This document shows, in pieces, positions 25,466 through 35,171 of a DNA stretch of 64,000 bases. The notes under the pieces are model-generated. The model ran no database searches and was not told where the DNA came from. It worked only from the letters and a program-made list of their open reading frames with translations. The position numbers and the translations under genes are program-made. The stretch's first letter is position 1; each line of letters begins with the position of its first letter. The stretch is from Aureimonas sp. SA4125 (lineage in GTDB: Bacteria > Pseudomonadota > Alphaproteobacteria > Rhizobiales > Rhizobiaceae), in contig NZ_AP025032.1 in assembly GCF_019973775.1 (NCBI RefSeq), positions 3,162,001 through 3,226,000 on the forward strand, written 5' to 3'.

Positions 25466-27055
25466 ATGGCGAAATCCCGCCGCTCGATGCCCGCCCCCGT
25501 CGCCGCCGCCGCCCCGCCCGCCACGGAACCCCGCCGGCTGACGCGGACGCTGCAACGCGCCGGCGTCGCAATGCGCTCCGCGTTCGGCCTCCGGGGGAAG
25601 TTCTCCCCGAAGTCGCAGTACGAGGCCGCGTCGCCGAGCGAGCGCGTGCAGCACGTCGCCGACACCGGGCCGAACGCCAGTGTTGGGGAGCTTGAGCGGA
25701 TCCGCGCGCGGTCGCGCCATGCCGTCCGGAACAATCCGCACGCCAAACACGCATTGTGGGTCCTGATCAGCAATGTCGTCGGCTACGGCATCAAGCCGTT
25801 GACCCCGTACAAGGACCTCGGCGAGCTCTTCGAGGACTGGGCGGAGGAGACCGGGTTCTACCGCAAGCAGGCGCTCGTCTGCGGGACGTGGCTCCAGTCC
25901 GGTGAGGCGATCGCCCGCTTCCGCGCCCGGCTCGAGGGCGACCTCGACAGCGTGCCGCTGGACGTCCAGATCATGGAGCCTGACCACCTGCCGCTGCACA
26001 ACAACGCGATGACGGGCGGCAACACGATCTTCGCGTCGATCGAGGAGGACCTCATCGGCCGGATTGTCGCCTACCATCTCTACCGCGACCACCCGACGGA
26101 CTACGTCACCGGGCGCAGCCAGACATGGACGACCTCGCGTGTCCCGGCGAGCGAGGTGATGCACGTCTTCCTTCAGGATCGCCCCGGACAGAGGCGCGGC
26201 GTGCCTGTCTTCGCGACGGCCCTGAACACGCTAGACAACCTCTCGGTCTACGACGACGCCGAATTGGAGAGGAAGAAGGGCGCCGCGATGTTCGGCGGCT
26301 TCTACCGCAAGCCGCTCGACTCCGAGGGCTCCATCCCCGACGCCTTCGGGGAGATCGACGACGACGGCATCGTCCTCCAGCCACTCCAGCCCAACACCTG
26401 GCTCGAGCTTCCGGTCGGCTACGAGGTCGACATGGCGACGCCGCCGTCCGGCGACGCGAACTACGCGCCGTTCCGGAGAGAGCAGCTCGCCGCCGTCGCC
26501 GTGTCGCTGCACATGACGTATGAGCATTTGACCTGGAATTTCGAGAAGCTCGGCGACCGACAGTACCGGGCGGCCATGCTCGAGTTCGTGCGCTTGATCG
26601 AGATGTTCCAGTACCACGTGCTCATCGACCTCTTCTGCGGCCCGGTCTGGAAGCGTTTCGTGCAGACCGCGATCCTCTCCGGACGCTGGGTCCCGCCTGA
26701 GGGCGCTCGCCCGCGTGACTACCTCCGTGCGCAATGGACGCCGCCGGCGCGCGGGTACGTGCATCCGGTTCAGGACATTCAGGCCTACAGCGCCGCCATC
26801 CGTGCGGGCATCACGAGCCGCAAGCGCGTCGCCGGGCAGCTCGGCGAGGACGTTCGTCAGATCGATCTTGAGAACGCGCAGGATCAGGCAGCAGCCACCG
26901 AGCTGAAATTGCGCTACTCGACCTACGTCGGCCAGGACGCGGACCAGGTCGCGATGGCGGCTGCCGACACGGCGGCGTCGGAAGCGTTGGCGGCCGTGGT
27001 CGCGGCGGAGACAGAGGCGGACGTCGGGCGCTTCGCGGAGGCGGAAGCGGCATAG
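25466..27055 (+). CDS. Phage portal protein, lambda family
   Basis: 529 residues, ATG 25466, two bases after the joiner stop. The typical portal segments are present: RARSRHAVRNNPHAKHALWV, VQIMEPDHLP, VPASEVMHVFLQDRPGQRRG, and LSVYDDAELERKKGAAMFGG. The length fits lambda gpB. In intact relatives the head protease follows at once; here the next head gene is about 9.8 kb away and broken. Confidence 0.9.
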   Translation: MAKSRRSMPAPVAAAAPPATEPRRLTRTLQRAGVAMRSAFGLRGKFSPKSQYEAASPSERVQHVADTGPNASVGELERIRARSRHAVRNNPHAKHALWVLISNVVGYGIKPLTPYKDLGELFEDWAEETGFYRKQALVCGTWLQSGEAIARFRARLEGDLDSVPLDVQIMEPDHLPLHNNAMTGGNTIFASIEEDLIGRIVAYHLYRDHPTDYVTGRSQTWTTSRVPASEVMHVFLQDRPGQRRGVPVFATALNTLDNLSVYDDAELERKKGAAMFGGFYRKPLDSEGSIPDAFGEIDDDGIVLQPLQPNTWLELPVGYEVDMATPPSGDANYAPFRREQLAAVAVSLHMTYEHLTWNFEKLGDRQYRAAMLEFVRLIEMFQYHVLIDLFCGPVWKRFVQTAILSGRWVPPEGARPRDYLRAQWTPPARGYVHPVQDIQAYSAAIRAGITSRKRVAGQLGEDVRQIDLENAQDQAAATELKLRYSTYVGQDADQVAMAAADTAASEALAAVVAAETEADVGRFAEAEAA

Positions 27056-27153
27056 CCTATTTCTGATGCGAAATGCCAGCACACTGCATTTAACGCTTGC
27101 GCGGGCCGCAGGATTGTTTATGCAGGGTGCAGACATCTTGCATAGAGGACGAA

Positions 27154-28116
27154 ATGGCAACGCTACACGAAATCAGAACTGAAGAGTTCGTCGACTCCTT
27201 CAACGGCAATCCTCCGCAGGACATGCTGCACATGATCGCCCAGACTGGAGAGTGGCTCGAGACGCTGACGGGTGAGCCACATGCGGCCAACGCGGCGATG
27301 CTCCAGCTTCTCGACAGTCTTCAGGCGCCACCGGAAGAGGCCTTCGGCAACGACCGCAACTGGCGCGAGGAATGGAACGAAGATGCCCAAAACCATGGGC
27401 ACCTGATGAAGCGCGGCCAGGACATGACGGAGCTTCTGGCGTTCTCCGGCTTTGGACTTCGGCCCGACATTCGAGGTGAGCCGGACGACCTGACGGCCGC
27501 GATCGAAGAGACGGTTGCTGCCTTCCGGGCCTTTACCGACAGCATCCCCGCTCGGTGGGGTGAGATGAGGGAAGTGCATCAGGTCGCCTTGGCATCGGAG
27601 GCCCGCATCCGGCTCGACACCGGGAAATCGGTTTCGTCGGAGCAGCTCGCGGCGCTGGCGGGCATCGGACTGCGCAGCCTCCAGAACCTCCTCACAAAGA
27701 AGGGGTCGGGGCTGACGTCCGGGCCGGACGGCCGTATCGCTCCCGCGGTGGCTCTCGAGTGGCTCCGCAGCCGCGAATCCTTCAGGGAATCGATCTGGAA
27801 GGATTCCGGCCGCGAGACCGACGAGCCGGAAAGCGAAACACAGGAAGGCGATGCCGTCGGCGAGTTCCTGTTCGTCCCGGTCGCCGCTGACGGGACCGCG
27901 TTTACCCCCGACTGCCGCCGGGGTGCCGGCTACACGGTGGGCTTGAAGGGCGAGGAGCTACCGTTCGACGATTACCTTGCGGCACTCGCGCACGTGGCGG
28001 CAATGACCCGCCCCGCTTGGCGGCGCCCGAACCCGAACGGAAACTGGGGCATCGTCCGGGCCGACCGTTGGGAGCGCCGTTCCGTCGCCTCGCTTGGTCT
28101 CGAGCCGACGACATGA
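27154..28116 (+). CDS. Hypothetical protein with HTH-like segment
   Basis: 320 residues from ATG 27154 (GAGGACGAA upstream). The N-terminal half is helical and acidic; residues 169-190 (SEQLAALAGIGLRSLQNLLT) look like a helix-turn-helix, followed by AVALEWLRSRESF. The end overlaps the next gene (ATGA). The pair may be a regulator with its partner, possibly toxin-antitoxin-like, placed where head genes should be. No family recognised. Confidence 0.45.
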   Translation: MATLHEIRTEEFVDSFNGNPPQDMLHMIAQTGEWLETLTGEPHAANAAMLQLLDSLQAPPEEAFGNDRNWREEWNEDAQNHGHLMKRGQDMTELLAFSGFGLRPDIRGEPDDLTAAIEETVAAFRAFTDSIPARWGEMREVHQVALASEARIRLDTGKSVSSEQLAALAGIGLRSLQNLLTKKGSGLTSGPDGRIAPAVALEWLRSRESFRESIWKDSGRETDEPESETQEGDAVGEFLFVPVAADGTAFTPDCRRGAGYTVGLKGEELPFDDYLAALAHVAAMTRPAWRRPNPNGNWGIVRADRWERRSVASLGLEPTT

Positions 28117-28400
28117 ACGATCTTGTCGGCCTGACGAACCACGCCCGGAAGCGCCTTCAGCAACGCGCCATCCCCACGTTCATGCTCGACTACCTCGATA
28201 CCTTCGGATCCTCGAAGCGGTGCGGCGGGTCCGAGCGCATGTTCTTCGACAAGGCGGCACGTCGCCGCCTTGCACATCACCTCGGGGGCGAAGCTGCCCT
28301 CAAGCCCGTCGAGCGCTGGCTCGGCGTTTATGCGGTCGTCGGTGATGACGGCTCCGTCGTCACCGTCGGCCACCGCACCAAGCGGCCTCGGCTGCACTAA
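28113..28400 (+). CDS. Small protein, distantly DUF4258-like
   Basis: 95 residues from ATG 28113. LTNHARKRLQQRAIPTFMLD recalls the HAxxRxxxR opening of DUF4258, a RelE/BrnT-like fold; the rest is a small basic alpha/beta protein ending VGHRTKRPRLH. Translational coupling to the upstream HTH-like gene would suit a toxin-antitoxin pair, but this is inference from order and size only. Confidence 0.45.
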   Translation: MNDLVGLTNHARKRLQQRAIPTFMLDYLDTFGSSKRCGGSERMFFDKAARRRLAHHLGGEAALKPVERWLGVYAVVGDDGSVVTVGHRTKRPRLH

Positions 28401-28450
28401 GCCAAACCACCCTCCACAATCCCGCAATTCCTCACCGGAGACGCCACACC

Positions 28451-29224
28451 ATGGCCTTCGCACGCTACCGCTCTGCCCTGCTTTCCGCCCGTGACGTCCA
28501 CGACCCTGCCCTCATCATCGCCGAGGAAGGTCCCCTTGCTGTTCGGTACGCCCCGTTCGATCACGTGAACCCGGCCGCCAAGGTGGTCATCCTCGGCATC
28601 ACGCCCGGCGAGGTGCAGGCGAACGAGGCGATCCGCACCGCGCGCGCCGCTCTCCAGCGCGGCCTGTCTGATGCCGAGGCCATGGATCTCGCCAAGGCAG
28701 CCGCAAGCTTCGCCGGACCGATGCGGGCCAACCTCGTTGCCATGCTCGACCAAATCGGCGTCGCCGGGGCGCTCGGCATCGCTTCTACGGCCTCGCTCTG
28801 GAGCGCGGACCTGCGGCTGGTCCAGTTCGCGTCCGCTCTTCGTCACCCGGTGTTCAAGGGCGGAAAGAACTACACGGGGAGCAATCCCGGCATCACGTCG
28901 TCGCCGCTGCTCCGTCAGCAGCTTTTGGATTTCACGGGAGCCGAGCTCGCGTCTCTTCCCGACGCGATCGTGGTGCCTCTCGGGCCTGCCGTCACGGAGG
29001 CATGCCGATGGATGGCGGCGCAGGGTTGCGTCACTCGGGACCGCCTGATCGAGGGCATGCCTCACCCGTCAGGCGCGAACGGCGAGCGCATCGCCTTCTT
29101 CCTTGGGCGCAAGGAGCGCGCCGCCCTGTCGAAGCAGACCGACCCGGCGAAGATCGACGCTGGCAGGGAGAGCGCGGTCCGGACGGTCACCGCTTGGAAG
29201 CACCGAAACCGGGCGGCTGCCTGA
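28451..29224 (+). CDS. Uracil-DNA-glycosylase-fold protein
   Basis: 257 residues, ATG 28451. AKVVILGITPGEVQANEAIR (strand plus motif A-like loop), DAIVVPLGPAVTEACRW, and MPHPSGANGERIAFFLGR (motif B-like HPSG) are the marks of the UDG superfamily. The usual catalytic Asp or Asn of motif A is not obvious. It may act in repair or in blocking host UDG pathways. A similar N-terminal fold is suggested for the 20733 gene. Confidence 0.55.
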   Translation: MAFARYRSALLSARDVHDPALIIAEEGPLAVRYAPFDHVNPAAKVVILGITPGEVQANEAIRTARAALQRGLSDAEAMDLAKAAASFAGPMRANLVAMLDQIGVAGALGIASTASLWSADLRLVQFASALRHPVFKGGKNYTGSNPGITSSPLLRQQLLDFTGAELASLPDAIVVPLGPAVTEACRWMAAQGCVTRDRLIEGMPHPSGANGERIAFFLGRKERAALSKQTDPAKIDAGRESAVRTVTAWKHRNRAAA

Positions 29225-29474
29225 CGCGCGCTCAAGAACCTGTGGGCGCCGTCGCGGTACGCGCTCGCAGGACTCCCGCCGGCGGTCGGCTCATGTCACC
29301 CTTCGGGTCACCCTCGAAGGATCCGTCGACATGCTTTCCGCCCCGCAGCCAGTTTCCAGCCAGCACGACGACGTCGATGCGATCATCGCGGTGTCAAACG
29401 GCGTTCAAATCTGACCCCGGATCGGCGTCCAATTTTGACCCCCTTGGCGTAAGGGCTGCGGTCGACCTGAGCGA

Positions 29475-30206
29475 TTAAACCCGGTTCTTGAAGCGCCAGC
29501 TCTCGTTGCCGGTCTCCACGATATCGCAGTGATGCGTCAGGCGGTCGAGGAGCGCGGTGGTCATCTTGGCGTCGCCAAAGACCGAGGGCCACTCGCCGAA
29601 GGCCAGGTTGGTGGTAACGATCACCGAGGTTTGCTCGTAGAGCCGGCTCACCAGATGGAAGAGAAGTTGCCCTCCCGACTGGGCGAAGGGCAGATAGCCG
29701 AGTTCGTCGAGCACGATGAAGTCCATGCGGGTGAGGTAATCGGCCATTCGGCCCTGGCGGCCGGACCGCCCCTCCGCCTCGAGCTTGTTCACGAGATCGA
29801 CGACGTTGAAGAACCGGCCGCGGGCGCCACCCCGGATGCAGGCCCTTGCGATCGCGATCGCCAAATGGGTCTTGCCCGTTCCGGTTCCGCCGATCAGCAC
29901 GGCGTTGCGCTGATGGGCGATGAAGTTGCCGGAGGCGAGATCGCGCACCAGCGTCTCGTTGATCGGCGTCTCGTCGAAGACGAAGTCGTCGATGTCCCGG
30001 GCGAGAGGCAGCTTGGCAATGGTGATCTGGTACTTGATCGAGCGTGCCTGCTTCTCGGAGATCTCCGCCGACAGGAGATCGCCAACGACCCGCTGCGGTT
30101 CGTGCTGGCGCTTCACGGCGGTGGCGATGATCTCGTCGAAGGCGGCCTTCATGCCGTAGAGCTTGAGCTCGCCCATGGTGGCGAGGATCTCGGACCTTTC
30201 CATCAC
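29475..30206 (-). CDS. istB: IS21-family IstB ATPase helper
   Basis: 243 residues. The AAA+ ATPase motifs are [15 protein letters not shown] (Walker A, about residue 106) and [14 protein letters not shown] (Walker B). IstB loads and activates the IstA transposase at target DNA. Its ATG overlaps the istA stop by four bases. Confidence 0.9.
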   Translation of the reverse strand: MMERSEILATMGELKLYGMKAAFDEIIATAVKRQHEPQRVVGDLLSAEISEKQARSIKYQITIAKLPLARDIDDFVFDETPINETLVRDLASGNFIAHQRNAVLIGGTGTGKTHLAIAIARACIRGGARGRFFNVVDLVNKLEAEGRSGRQGRMADYLTRMDFIVLDELGYLPFAQSGGQLLFHLVSRLYEQTSVIVTTNLAFGEWPSVFGDAKMTTALLDRLTHHCDIVETGNESWRFKNRV

Positions 30207-31702
30207 ACTGCCCTCCTGAGGTTGTCGTAACGGGCGCAGTCGGCCGCTGGCTCATGGCGAAGGCGCAGCGCATCCGGCGTCATAATGGTGATCGTGCGCG
30301 TCGGCTCCCGGGCCCGCGCCAGGATGTTGAGAATGACATCGGCGGAGTGAACGCCTTCGCCGAGCGCTTCGGCACAGGCGGCCTCGACGGCGGGCAGTCC
30401 GTCACTCAATACCGCAGCGAGGATGCTGACCATTTGGCGGCCGCCGTCGGGCGTGGTGCCAAGCTTGCGACGCACACGCTCGAGATGGGCTGGCAGGATC
30501 CAGTCCTTGAACGGGGCACCGTTGCGAAGCGCGCCGGGCTTCCTCGCCAGCACCGGGACATAATGCCAGGGATCGTAGACCGTCTGATCACGGCCGAAGC
30601 AGCGGGGATGCTCTCCGACAATGCGCCCGTCCTGGCGCAGCTCGATCCGATCGGCATAGGCCCGGACCTCGGCAGGGCGTCCGACGGCGCTGGCGGCAAC
30701 GGAGTAGCGGTTGTTGTCGAAGCGCACGAGGCAGGTCTTCGACACCGAGGCCGGCACGGCATGGAAGCCATCGAAGCGGCCGCGATAGGGCACAAGGCTT
30801 GGACGCTCTTGCTCGAACATCTCCCAGACCGTCCGGTCGCGGAACTCGGGATGGCGGTGTGCCTTGGCGAAGGCGATGGTGCGATCGAGCAGCCAGGCGT
30901 TCAGCTCCTCGTAGCTCTTGACCCGCAGCCGTGGCGTGAAGAAGCGCTCGCGTACCAGACCGACCTGGTTCTCAACCTGTCCCTTCTCCCAGCCCGACGC
31001 CGGCGTGCAGGCTACCGGGTCGACGAGGTAGTGGCCGCACATCTGGAGGAAACGCCTGTTATAGGCGCGCTCACGGCCAACGAAGATCGTCTCCACCGCC
31101 GTCTTCATGTTGTCGTAGATGCCCCGCGTGCAGGCGCCCTTGAAGAAAGCGAACGCCCGGTCGTGGGAGTCGAACACCATCTCCTGGCTCTCTCGCGGAT
31201 AGGCTCGGACGAACAGCATGCGGGAATGGCAGAGCCGCACGTGGGCGACCTTCACCGTCACCGTCGTGCCATTGATCAGCACGACCTCGTGGCTCCAGTC
31301 GAACTGGTAGGCTTCGCCCGGATCGAAGCTCAGCGGCACGAAGGCCGATGCCGACAGCGAGGACTGATCGCGTTGCCAGCCCCGAGCATAGCGGCGTACG
31401 GCATCATAGCCGCCCTCGTAGCCCAGCCTACGCAACTCCTCGAACACCCGGATCAGTGTCAGGCGTTCCCGGGCCGGTCGGGCATTGTTCGTTGCCAGCA
31501 TCCGGTCAAGCTCAGGCTTCCAGGCACCGAGCTTGGGTCTTGGCTGAACGGAGCGCTCATAGTCGAAGGCCGTCTCGTTCGAGCGGAGAACCTTCCGGAC
31601 CGTGTTGCGAGAGACATGGAGCTCGCGGACAATCTCCTTGATCGTCCGGCCACGCACGAAAAACTCGCGCCGGATGCGCGCAACTGTATCCACGCCCTTC
31701 AT
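30203..31702 (-). CDS. istA: IS21-family IstA transposase
   Basis: 499 residues. The N-terminal HTH is [20 protein letters not shown]. The rve core shows D in [14 protein letters not shown] in [13 protein letters not shown], and E in [12 protein letters not shown]. The full length and clean frame suggest the element may be active. Confidence 0.9.
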   Translation of the reverse strand: MKGVDTVARIRREFFVRGRTIKEIVRELHVSRNTVRKVLRSNETAFDYERSVQPRPKLGAWKPELDRMLATNNARPARERLTLIRVFEELRRLGYEGGYDAVRRYARGWQRDQSSLSASAFVPLSFDPGEAYQFDWSHEVVLINGTTVTVKVAHVRLCHSRMLFVRAYPRESQEMVFDSHDRAFAFFKGACTRGIYDNMKTAVETIFVGRERAYNRRFLQMCGHYLVDPVACTPASGWEKGQVENQVGLVRERFFTPRLRVKSYEELNAWLLDRTIAFAKAHRHPEFRDRTVWEMFEQERPSLVPYRGRFDGFHAVPASVSKTCLVRFDNNRYSVAASAVGRPAEVRAYADRIELRQDGRIVGEHPRCFGRDQTVYDPWHYVPVLARKPGALRNGAPFKDWILPAHLERVRRKLGTTPDGGRQMVSILAAVLSDGLPAVEAACAEALGEGVHSADVILNILARAREPTRTITIMTPDALRLRHEPAADCARYDNLRRAV

Positions 31703-32615
31703 CCCCCGCCCGCCCGTCTTCCAGAGGAAAACGCGGACTCTTCAGATCCATCGGATGGGGGTCAATTTTGGACGCCTATGACCCCGCCTAGGGGGTCAAA
31801 ATTGCACGCCGAATGACAATCGCGGCGTTCGACGGCGACCCCCGGGCGGCGCTGCGAGCGGTCCTCGACGAGGCGGCGCGGGCACGAGCGGATCTCGGCC
31901 GGGTGCTTGAGCATGTGAGCGAGGGCTACGTGCGCGGTCGGCGCCGGGCAGTCTGAGCTGTGGACCTCATGTTCTCGCCGCAGACGATCGAGGCGCTCAT
32001 CGACGTCGTGTCCGGCGGAAGTGGCATGGGCGCGAGCGACCCGTCCATCGGCATCTACAGAAGCGCGCGCGACATCGAGAGGTTTATGGGCGGGTGCGGA
32101 ATCAGCATGCGCGTCGTCGGCTCCCGCCTTCCCTCGCTGGCCGACGCCCTGCGCGCCGCCAATGAACAGGGTAATGATGAGGCGCTGCGCAAGGTGGCCG
32201 AACTCTCAGCCGACCCGCGCGACTTCCGGAACGACGCGGAGCGGCATGCCACCGTCGTCGCCTATCTGAACGACTTCCTCCGGCCGGACGGGTTCGAGCT
32301 TCAGCAGCAGGGCGGCCGGATGCGCTTGGTGAAGGCCGGCACGTCGGCGTCGGTGGTGAGCGCCCTGTCGGCAGCGGCCGTTGTGCTCGACTTCGACACG
32401 GTCCGCCGGGATCTCGACCGGGCCACGGAGAACGCGGTGAACGACCCGGAGGACGCGGTGACGGCGGCATGCTCCATTGTCGAGAGCGTCTGCCGTTCGA
32501 TCCTCGTCGAACTCGACGTTCCCCTGCCGGCCAAACGCGACGTGCAGAACCTTTACCGGGCGGTTCGAGATCCCCTTGGGCTGGACTTGCCCCCTTTTAG
32601 TGGAGAGCGTTTTGA

Positions 32616-33476
32616 TTACGCGGCGGCCAGTCGTTCGAACTGGACGGGGCTGATGAAGTCGAGCGCGGAATGGCGCCGGACGGGGTTGTAGAAGCTGTCG
32701 ATGTAGCGGCCGATGGCCGCCTTCGCCTCGGTCCTGGTCTGGAAGACGGTGCGCCAGACCAGCTCGGATTTCAACGTCTTGAAGAAGGTCTCGACCATCG
32801 CATTATCATAGCAGTTGCCCTTGCCGGACATCGAGATCAGCACGTCGTACCTGCGTAGCTCGGCCTGATAGTCGATCGAGCAATATTGGCTGCCGCGGTC
32901 AGAATGATGGATCAGGCCGGTTTTCGGGCGGCGCAGGACGAGGGCCTTGCGGAGCGCCTCGAGAGCCAACTCCTTGTGTAGACGATCGCTGACGGCCCAG
33001 CCGACGACGCGCCGGGCGAACAGGTCGATGACGACGGCGAGATACAGCCAGCCCTCTCGCGTCCAAACATAGGAGATGTCGGCTCCCCACTTCTCGTCCC
33101 GGCGTTCGGTCGCGAAGTCCTGATCAAGGAGGTTCGGCGCGATCGGGAAGGCGTGCAGGCTGTCCGTCGTTCGCTTGAACCGCCGCTTCTGCCGGGCCTT
33201 GAGGCCGTTCTCGCGCATCAGGCGCGCTGTCCGACGGCGCCCGATAGCGATCCCCTCGGCCTGGAGTTCATGCCGCATGCGAGGACTCCCATAGGTGCCG
33301 TTCGACAACCGAAACGCCGAGCGGACATGCGCCAGAAGCACCATGTCGCGCTGCTGCCGGCGGCAGGCCGGTCGATCCTTCCATGCAAAATAGCCGCTCG
33401 AGCTGACGCCGAGGACCTTGCAGAGACGCTGGACGGGGAATTCTTCTTTCGCCGCATCGATGAGTTCGAACCTCAC
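32616..33476 (-). CDS. IS3-family OrfB transposase, copy 2
   Basis: 286 residues, identical in translation to the copy at 18898-19758, with the same DDE residues (ADISYVW, HHSDRGSQY, MVETFFKTLKSE). GTG start in the -1 frame relative to orfA. Confidence 0.9.
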   Translation of the reverse strand: MRFELIDAAKEEFPVQRLCKVLGVSSSGYFAWKDRPACRRQQRDMVLLAHVRSAFRLSNGTYGSPRMRHELQAEGIAIGRRRTARLMRENGLKARQKRRFKRTTDSLHAFPIAPNLLDQDFATERRDEKWGADISYVWTREGWLYLAVVIDLFARRVVGWAVSDRLHKELALEALRKALVLRRPKTGLIHHSDRGSQYCSIDYQAELRRYDVLISMSGKGNCYDNAMVETFFKTLKSELVWRTVFQTRTEAKAAIGRYIDSFYNPVRRHSALDFISPVQFERLAAA

Positions 33477-33781
33477 CGACTTCCCTCCCGGGCGAAAAAA
33501 GCCATCGCCTTCTTCAGGATGCCACGCTCCTGACGAAGGATCTCATTCTCCCGCCGCAGCCGCTTCATCTCCGCAGCCATGTCCTCGACGCGGTCGGGAG
33601 GCGGGCTTTCTATCAAGGCGTCGCGCCGCTTGTCGATCCAGCGCCGCAGTGTCGATAGCCCAACGCCAAGGTCCTCCGCGATCTCGCGCTGCGTCCGGCC
33701 GCTCGTCTCAACCAGACGGACGGCTTCCTCCTCGAATTCCTTCGTAAATCGTCGCTGTGTCTTCGCCATGGAGTTCCTCAT
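33473..33781 (-). CDS. IS3-family OrfA, copy 2
   Basis: 102 residues, identical in translation to the copy at 18593-18901, with HTH and leucine-zipper regions. It overlaps orfB by four bases. Confidence 0.85.
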   Translation of the reverse strand: MRNSMAKTQRRFTKEFEEEAVRLVETSGRTQREIAEDLGVGLSTLRRWIDKRRDALIESPPPDRVEDMAAEMKRLRRENEILRQERGILKKAMAFFAREGSR

Positions 33782-34175
33782 GCCTCATTGAGAACTCTCC
33801 ACTTTTCCGGGGCAAGTCCAGGCTGGCGCCCGACAAGGTGTCGGTGCCGGACGAGATCGCCGAGGACGTTCGTGCGATCCTCGGCAACCTCGCGGCGACT
33901 GTTGGCGGCATCGGTGCGCTACGAACCCACGGCGGCGACGCTCACGGTCGAGAGCGGGGTGCCAAGAGAATCAACGCCCGCATCGCTAGGCTCGCGATCC
34001 ACTCGGCCGGCGCGCTGACACTGTTCCTCATCGAGACCTGGCAGGAGAAGTACCCGCAGAAGGTGCTCCATCCGCACTGAGGAAGACGCGTATGCCGGCA
34101 ACTTGAACGATTATCGGAACCTGAAGTTTCGAGGTTCAGTGGCACGGTTGGGCATCAATCGCTTCCGGAGCCTCC

Positions 34176-35012
34176 ATGCGCGCAGCCATCCTTGCCATCG
34201 CCGTTCTCGCCACCGCCGTTCCCGCATCCGCTGCGTCCACCAAGTCGACCTACACCGACGTCTCGTCCTGCCGCTCGGTCGACTTCCAGCCCGACGAGTT
34301 CGCTCACTTCTGCCGCGGGCCGGCCGGGTTCGCGGCCGTGCTCTCGTACTTCGACGGCCGTGCCGCACCCATTTTCGGACCCGCCGCCAAGGGAAAGCGC
34401 GATGAAGTGCGTGACGGTGCCGGAGGCAGCGAGGAGGCGCTGATCATCGGTTCGGGCAAGCCTTATGGCGACAAGATCGAATGGGTGTCCATCGGCGGCG
34501 GCGCACCGTGCGCCACGGTCGTGCGCATGGACCTTGAGGCCGGAAGCCGCCTTGTGGTCACCAAGCTCGGGAAGTCGCCGGAACGCGTCGCCATCGTGAA
34601 AGGCAACAAGGAAGCGCAGGCGGCCGCGGCGAAGGCTTGCGGCGGTGCGGGCGGTGGTCAGCGTGTGGACGCGGCAGATCCATCGGAGAAGGCGGCCCCG
34701 ATTGCTTATAAGCGGGTCGGTCTGGACGACCCGGTAGCGATGAAGCTTTGGGCCAACAGCATGTCCGAGATCAAGGCAATCGGCGGAAGCGCATCGGTTT
34801 ACCGTGCCAGCTTCACTCGCGGCAGCGACGAGTATGTCGTCGCCCAAATCTGGTCCGGCCTTGTCTGCGGCATGCGATCCTGCGAGACGAAGCTGATGAA
34901 GAACGGCCGGGTCGTTGACCTCGGACTTCTTTGCAACGCGACGGACGCCCATATCTTGTCGGCCGACAAGAAGACGATCTCGTTTTGCGAGAACGACATT
35001 GAAGGCCAGTAG
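34176..35012 (+). CDS. Secreted protein of unknown function
   Basis: 278 residues. The N-terminus MRAAILAIAVLATAVPASA is a clean Sec signal peptide with cleavage after ASA. The mature part has six or seven Cys, probably in disulphides, and a strand-rich pattern (KIEWVSIGGGAPCATVVRM). It resembles periplasmic host-type proteins more than phage structural proteins, so it may be cargo. No family recognised. Confidence 0.55.
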   Translation: MRAAILAIAVLATAVPASAASTKSTYTDVSSCRSVDFQPDEFAHFCRGPAGFAAVLSYFDGRAAPIFGPAAKGKRDEVRDGAGGSEEALIIGSGKPYGDKIEWVSIGGGAPCATVVRMDLEAGSRLVVTKLGKSPERVAIVKGNKEAQAAAAKACGGAGGGQRVDAADPSEKAAPIAYKRVGLDDPVAMKLWANSMSEIKAIGGSASVYRASFTRGSDEYVVAQIWSGLVCGMRSCETKLMKNGRVVDLGLLCNATDAHILSADKKTISFCENDIEGQ

Positions 35013-35171
35013 CCTGAGAAGGCGCGGTGCGTCGATTCCCCGTTAGTAGCTCGGGTGAACGAGTCGGCCAACGGAGATCACGGTCGTACAGTGATCGCCG
35101 TCGATCGCGGCTTTGTGATTGGGCTCCTGCCCGCCGGCGCCTGACGCTGTAAATGCGACAGGAGAGCGGAC

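Larger units (their letters stand above)
29392..31818 (-). mobile_element. IS21-family insertion sequence
   Basis: 2,427 bp with ends starting TGTCAAACGGCGT and, on the other side, TGTCATTCGGCGT, each followed by repeats of the type CAATTTTGACCCC. A 7-bp duplication ATCGCGG flanks it (29385-29391 and 31819-31825), inside the known IS21 range. It encodes IstA and IstB on the minus strand. Confidence 0.9.
29331..31956 (+). pseudogene. Small hypothetical gene interrupted by the IS21-family element
   Basis: ATG 29331 gives MLSAPQPVSSQHDDVDAIIA and reaches the IS left end. With the IS (29392-31818) and one ATCGCGG copy removed, the frame continues AFDGDPRAALRAVLDEAARA and ends at TGA 31954-31956, 63 residues in all. 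It lies four bases before the Abi_C gene start, so the pair was probably an operon. The product is too short for a functional guess. Confidence 0.7.
32582..33820 (-). mobile_element. IS3-family insertion sequence, copy 2
   Basis: 1,239 bp, same ends and ORFs as copy 1 but in the opposite direction. The 3-bp duplication GGC (32579-32581 and 33821-33823) is intact. The duplications of the two copies differ, so they are separate insertions. Confidence 0.9.
31960..34080 (+). pseudogene. Abortive-infection (Abi_C domain) gene interrupted by IS3 copy 2
   Basis: GTG 31960 opens MDLMFSPQTIEALIDVV and runs to DPLGL at 32581. Removing the IS3 copy and one GGC rejoins it in frame with APDKVSVPDEIAEDVR and a stop at 34080, giving 292 residues. 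The C-terminal half is an Abi_C domain: AACSIVESVCRSILVELDV before the IS, then LRTHGGDAHGRERG and SAGALTLFLIETW after it. Such proteins end infected-cell growth to stop phages. As it stands the gene is broken between the two parts of the domain. Confidence 0.8.

Noticed and set aside
18551-33823. The two IS3 copies as a composite transposon moving the 14 kb between them
   Set aside because: The outer flanks are CAC and GGC, which do not match, and each copy has its own pair of duplications. They are independent insertions.
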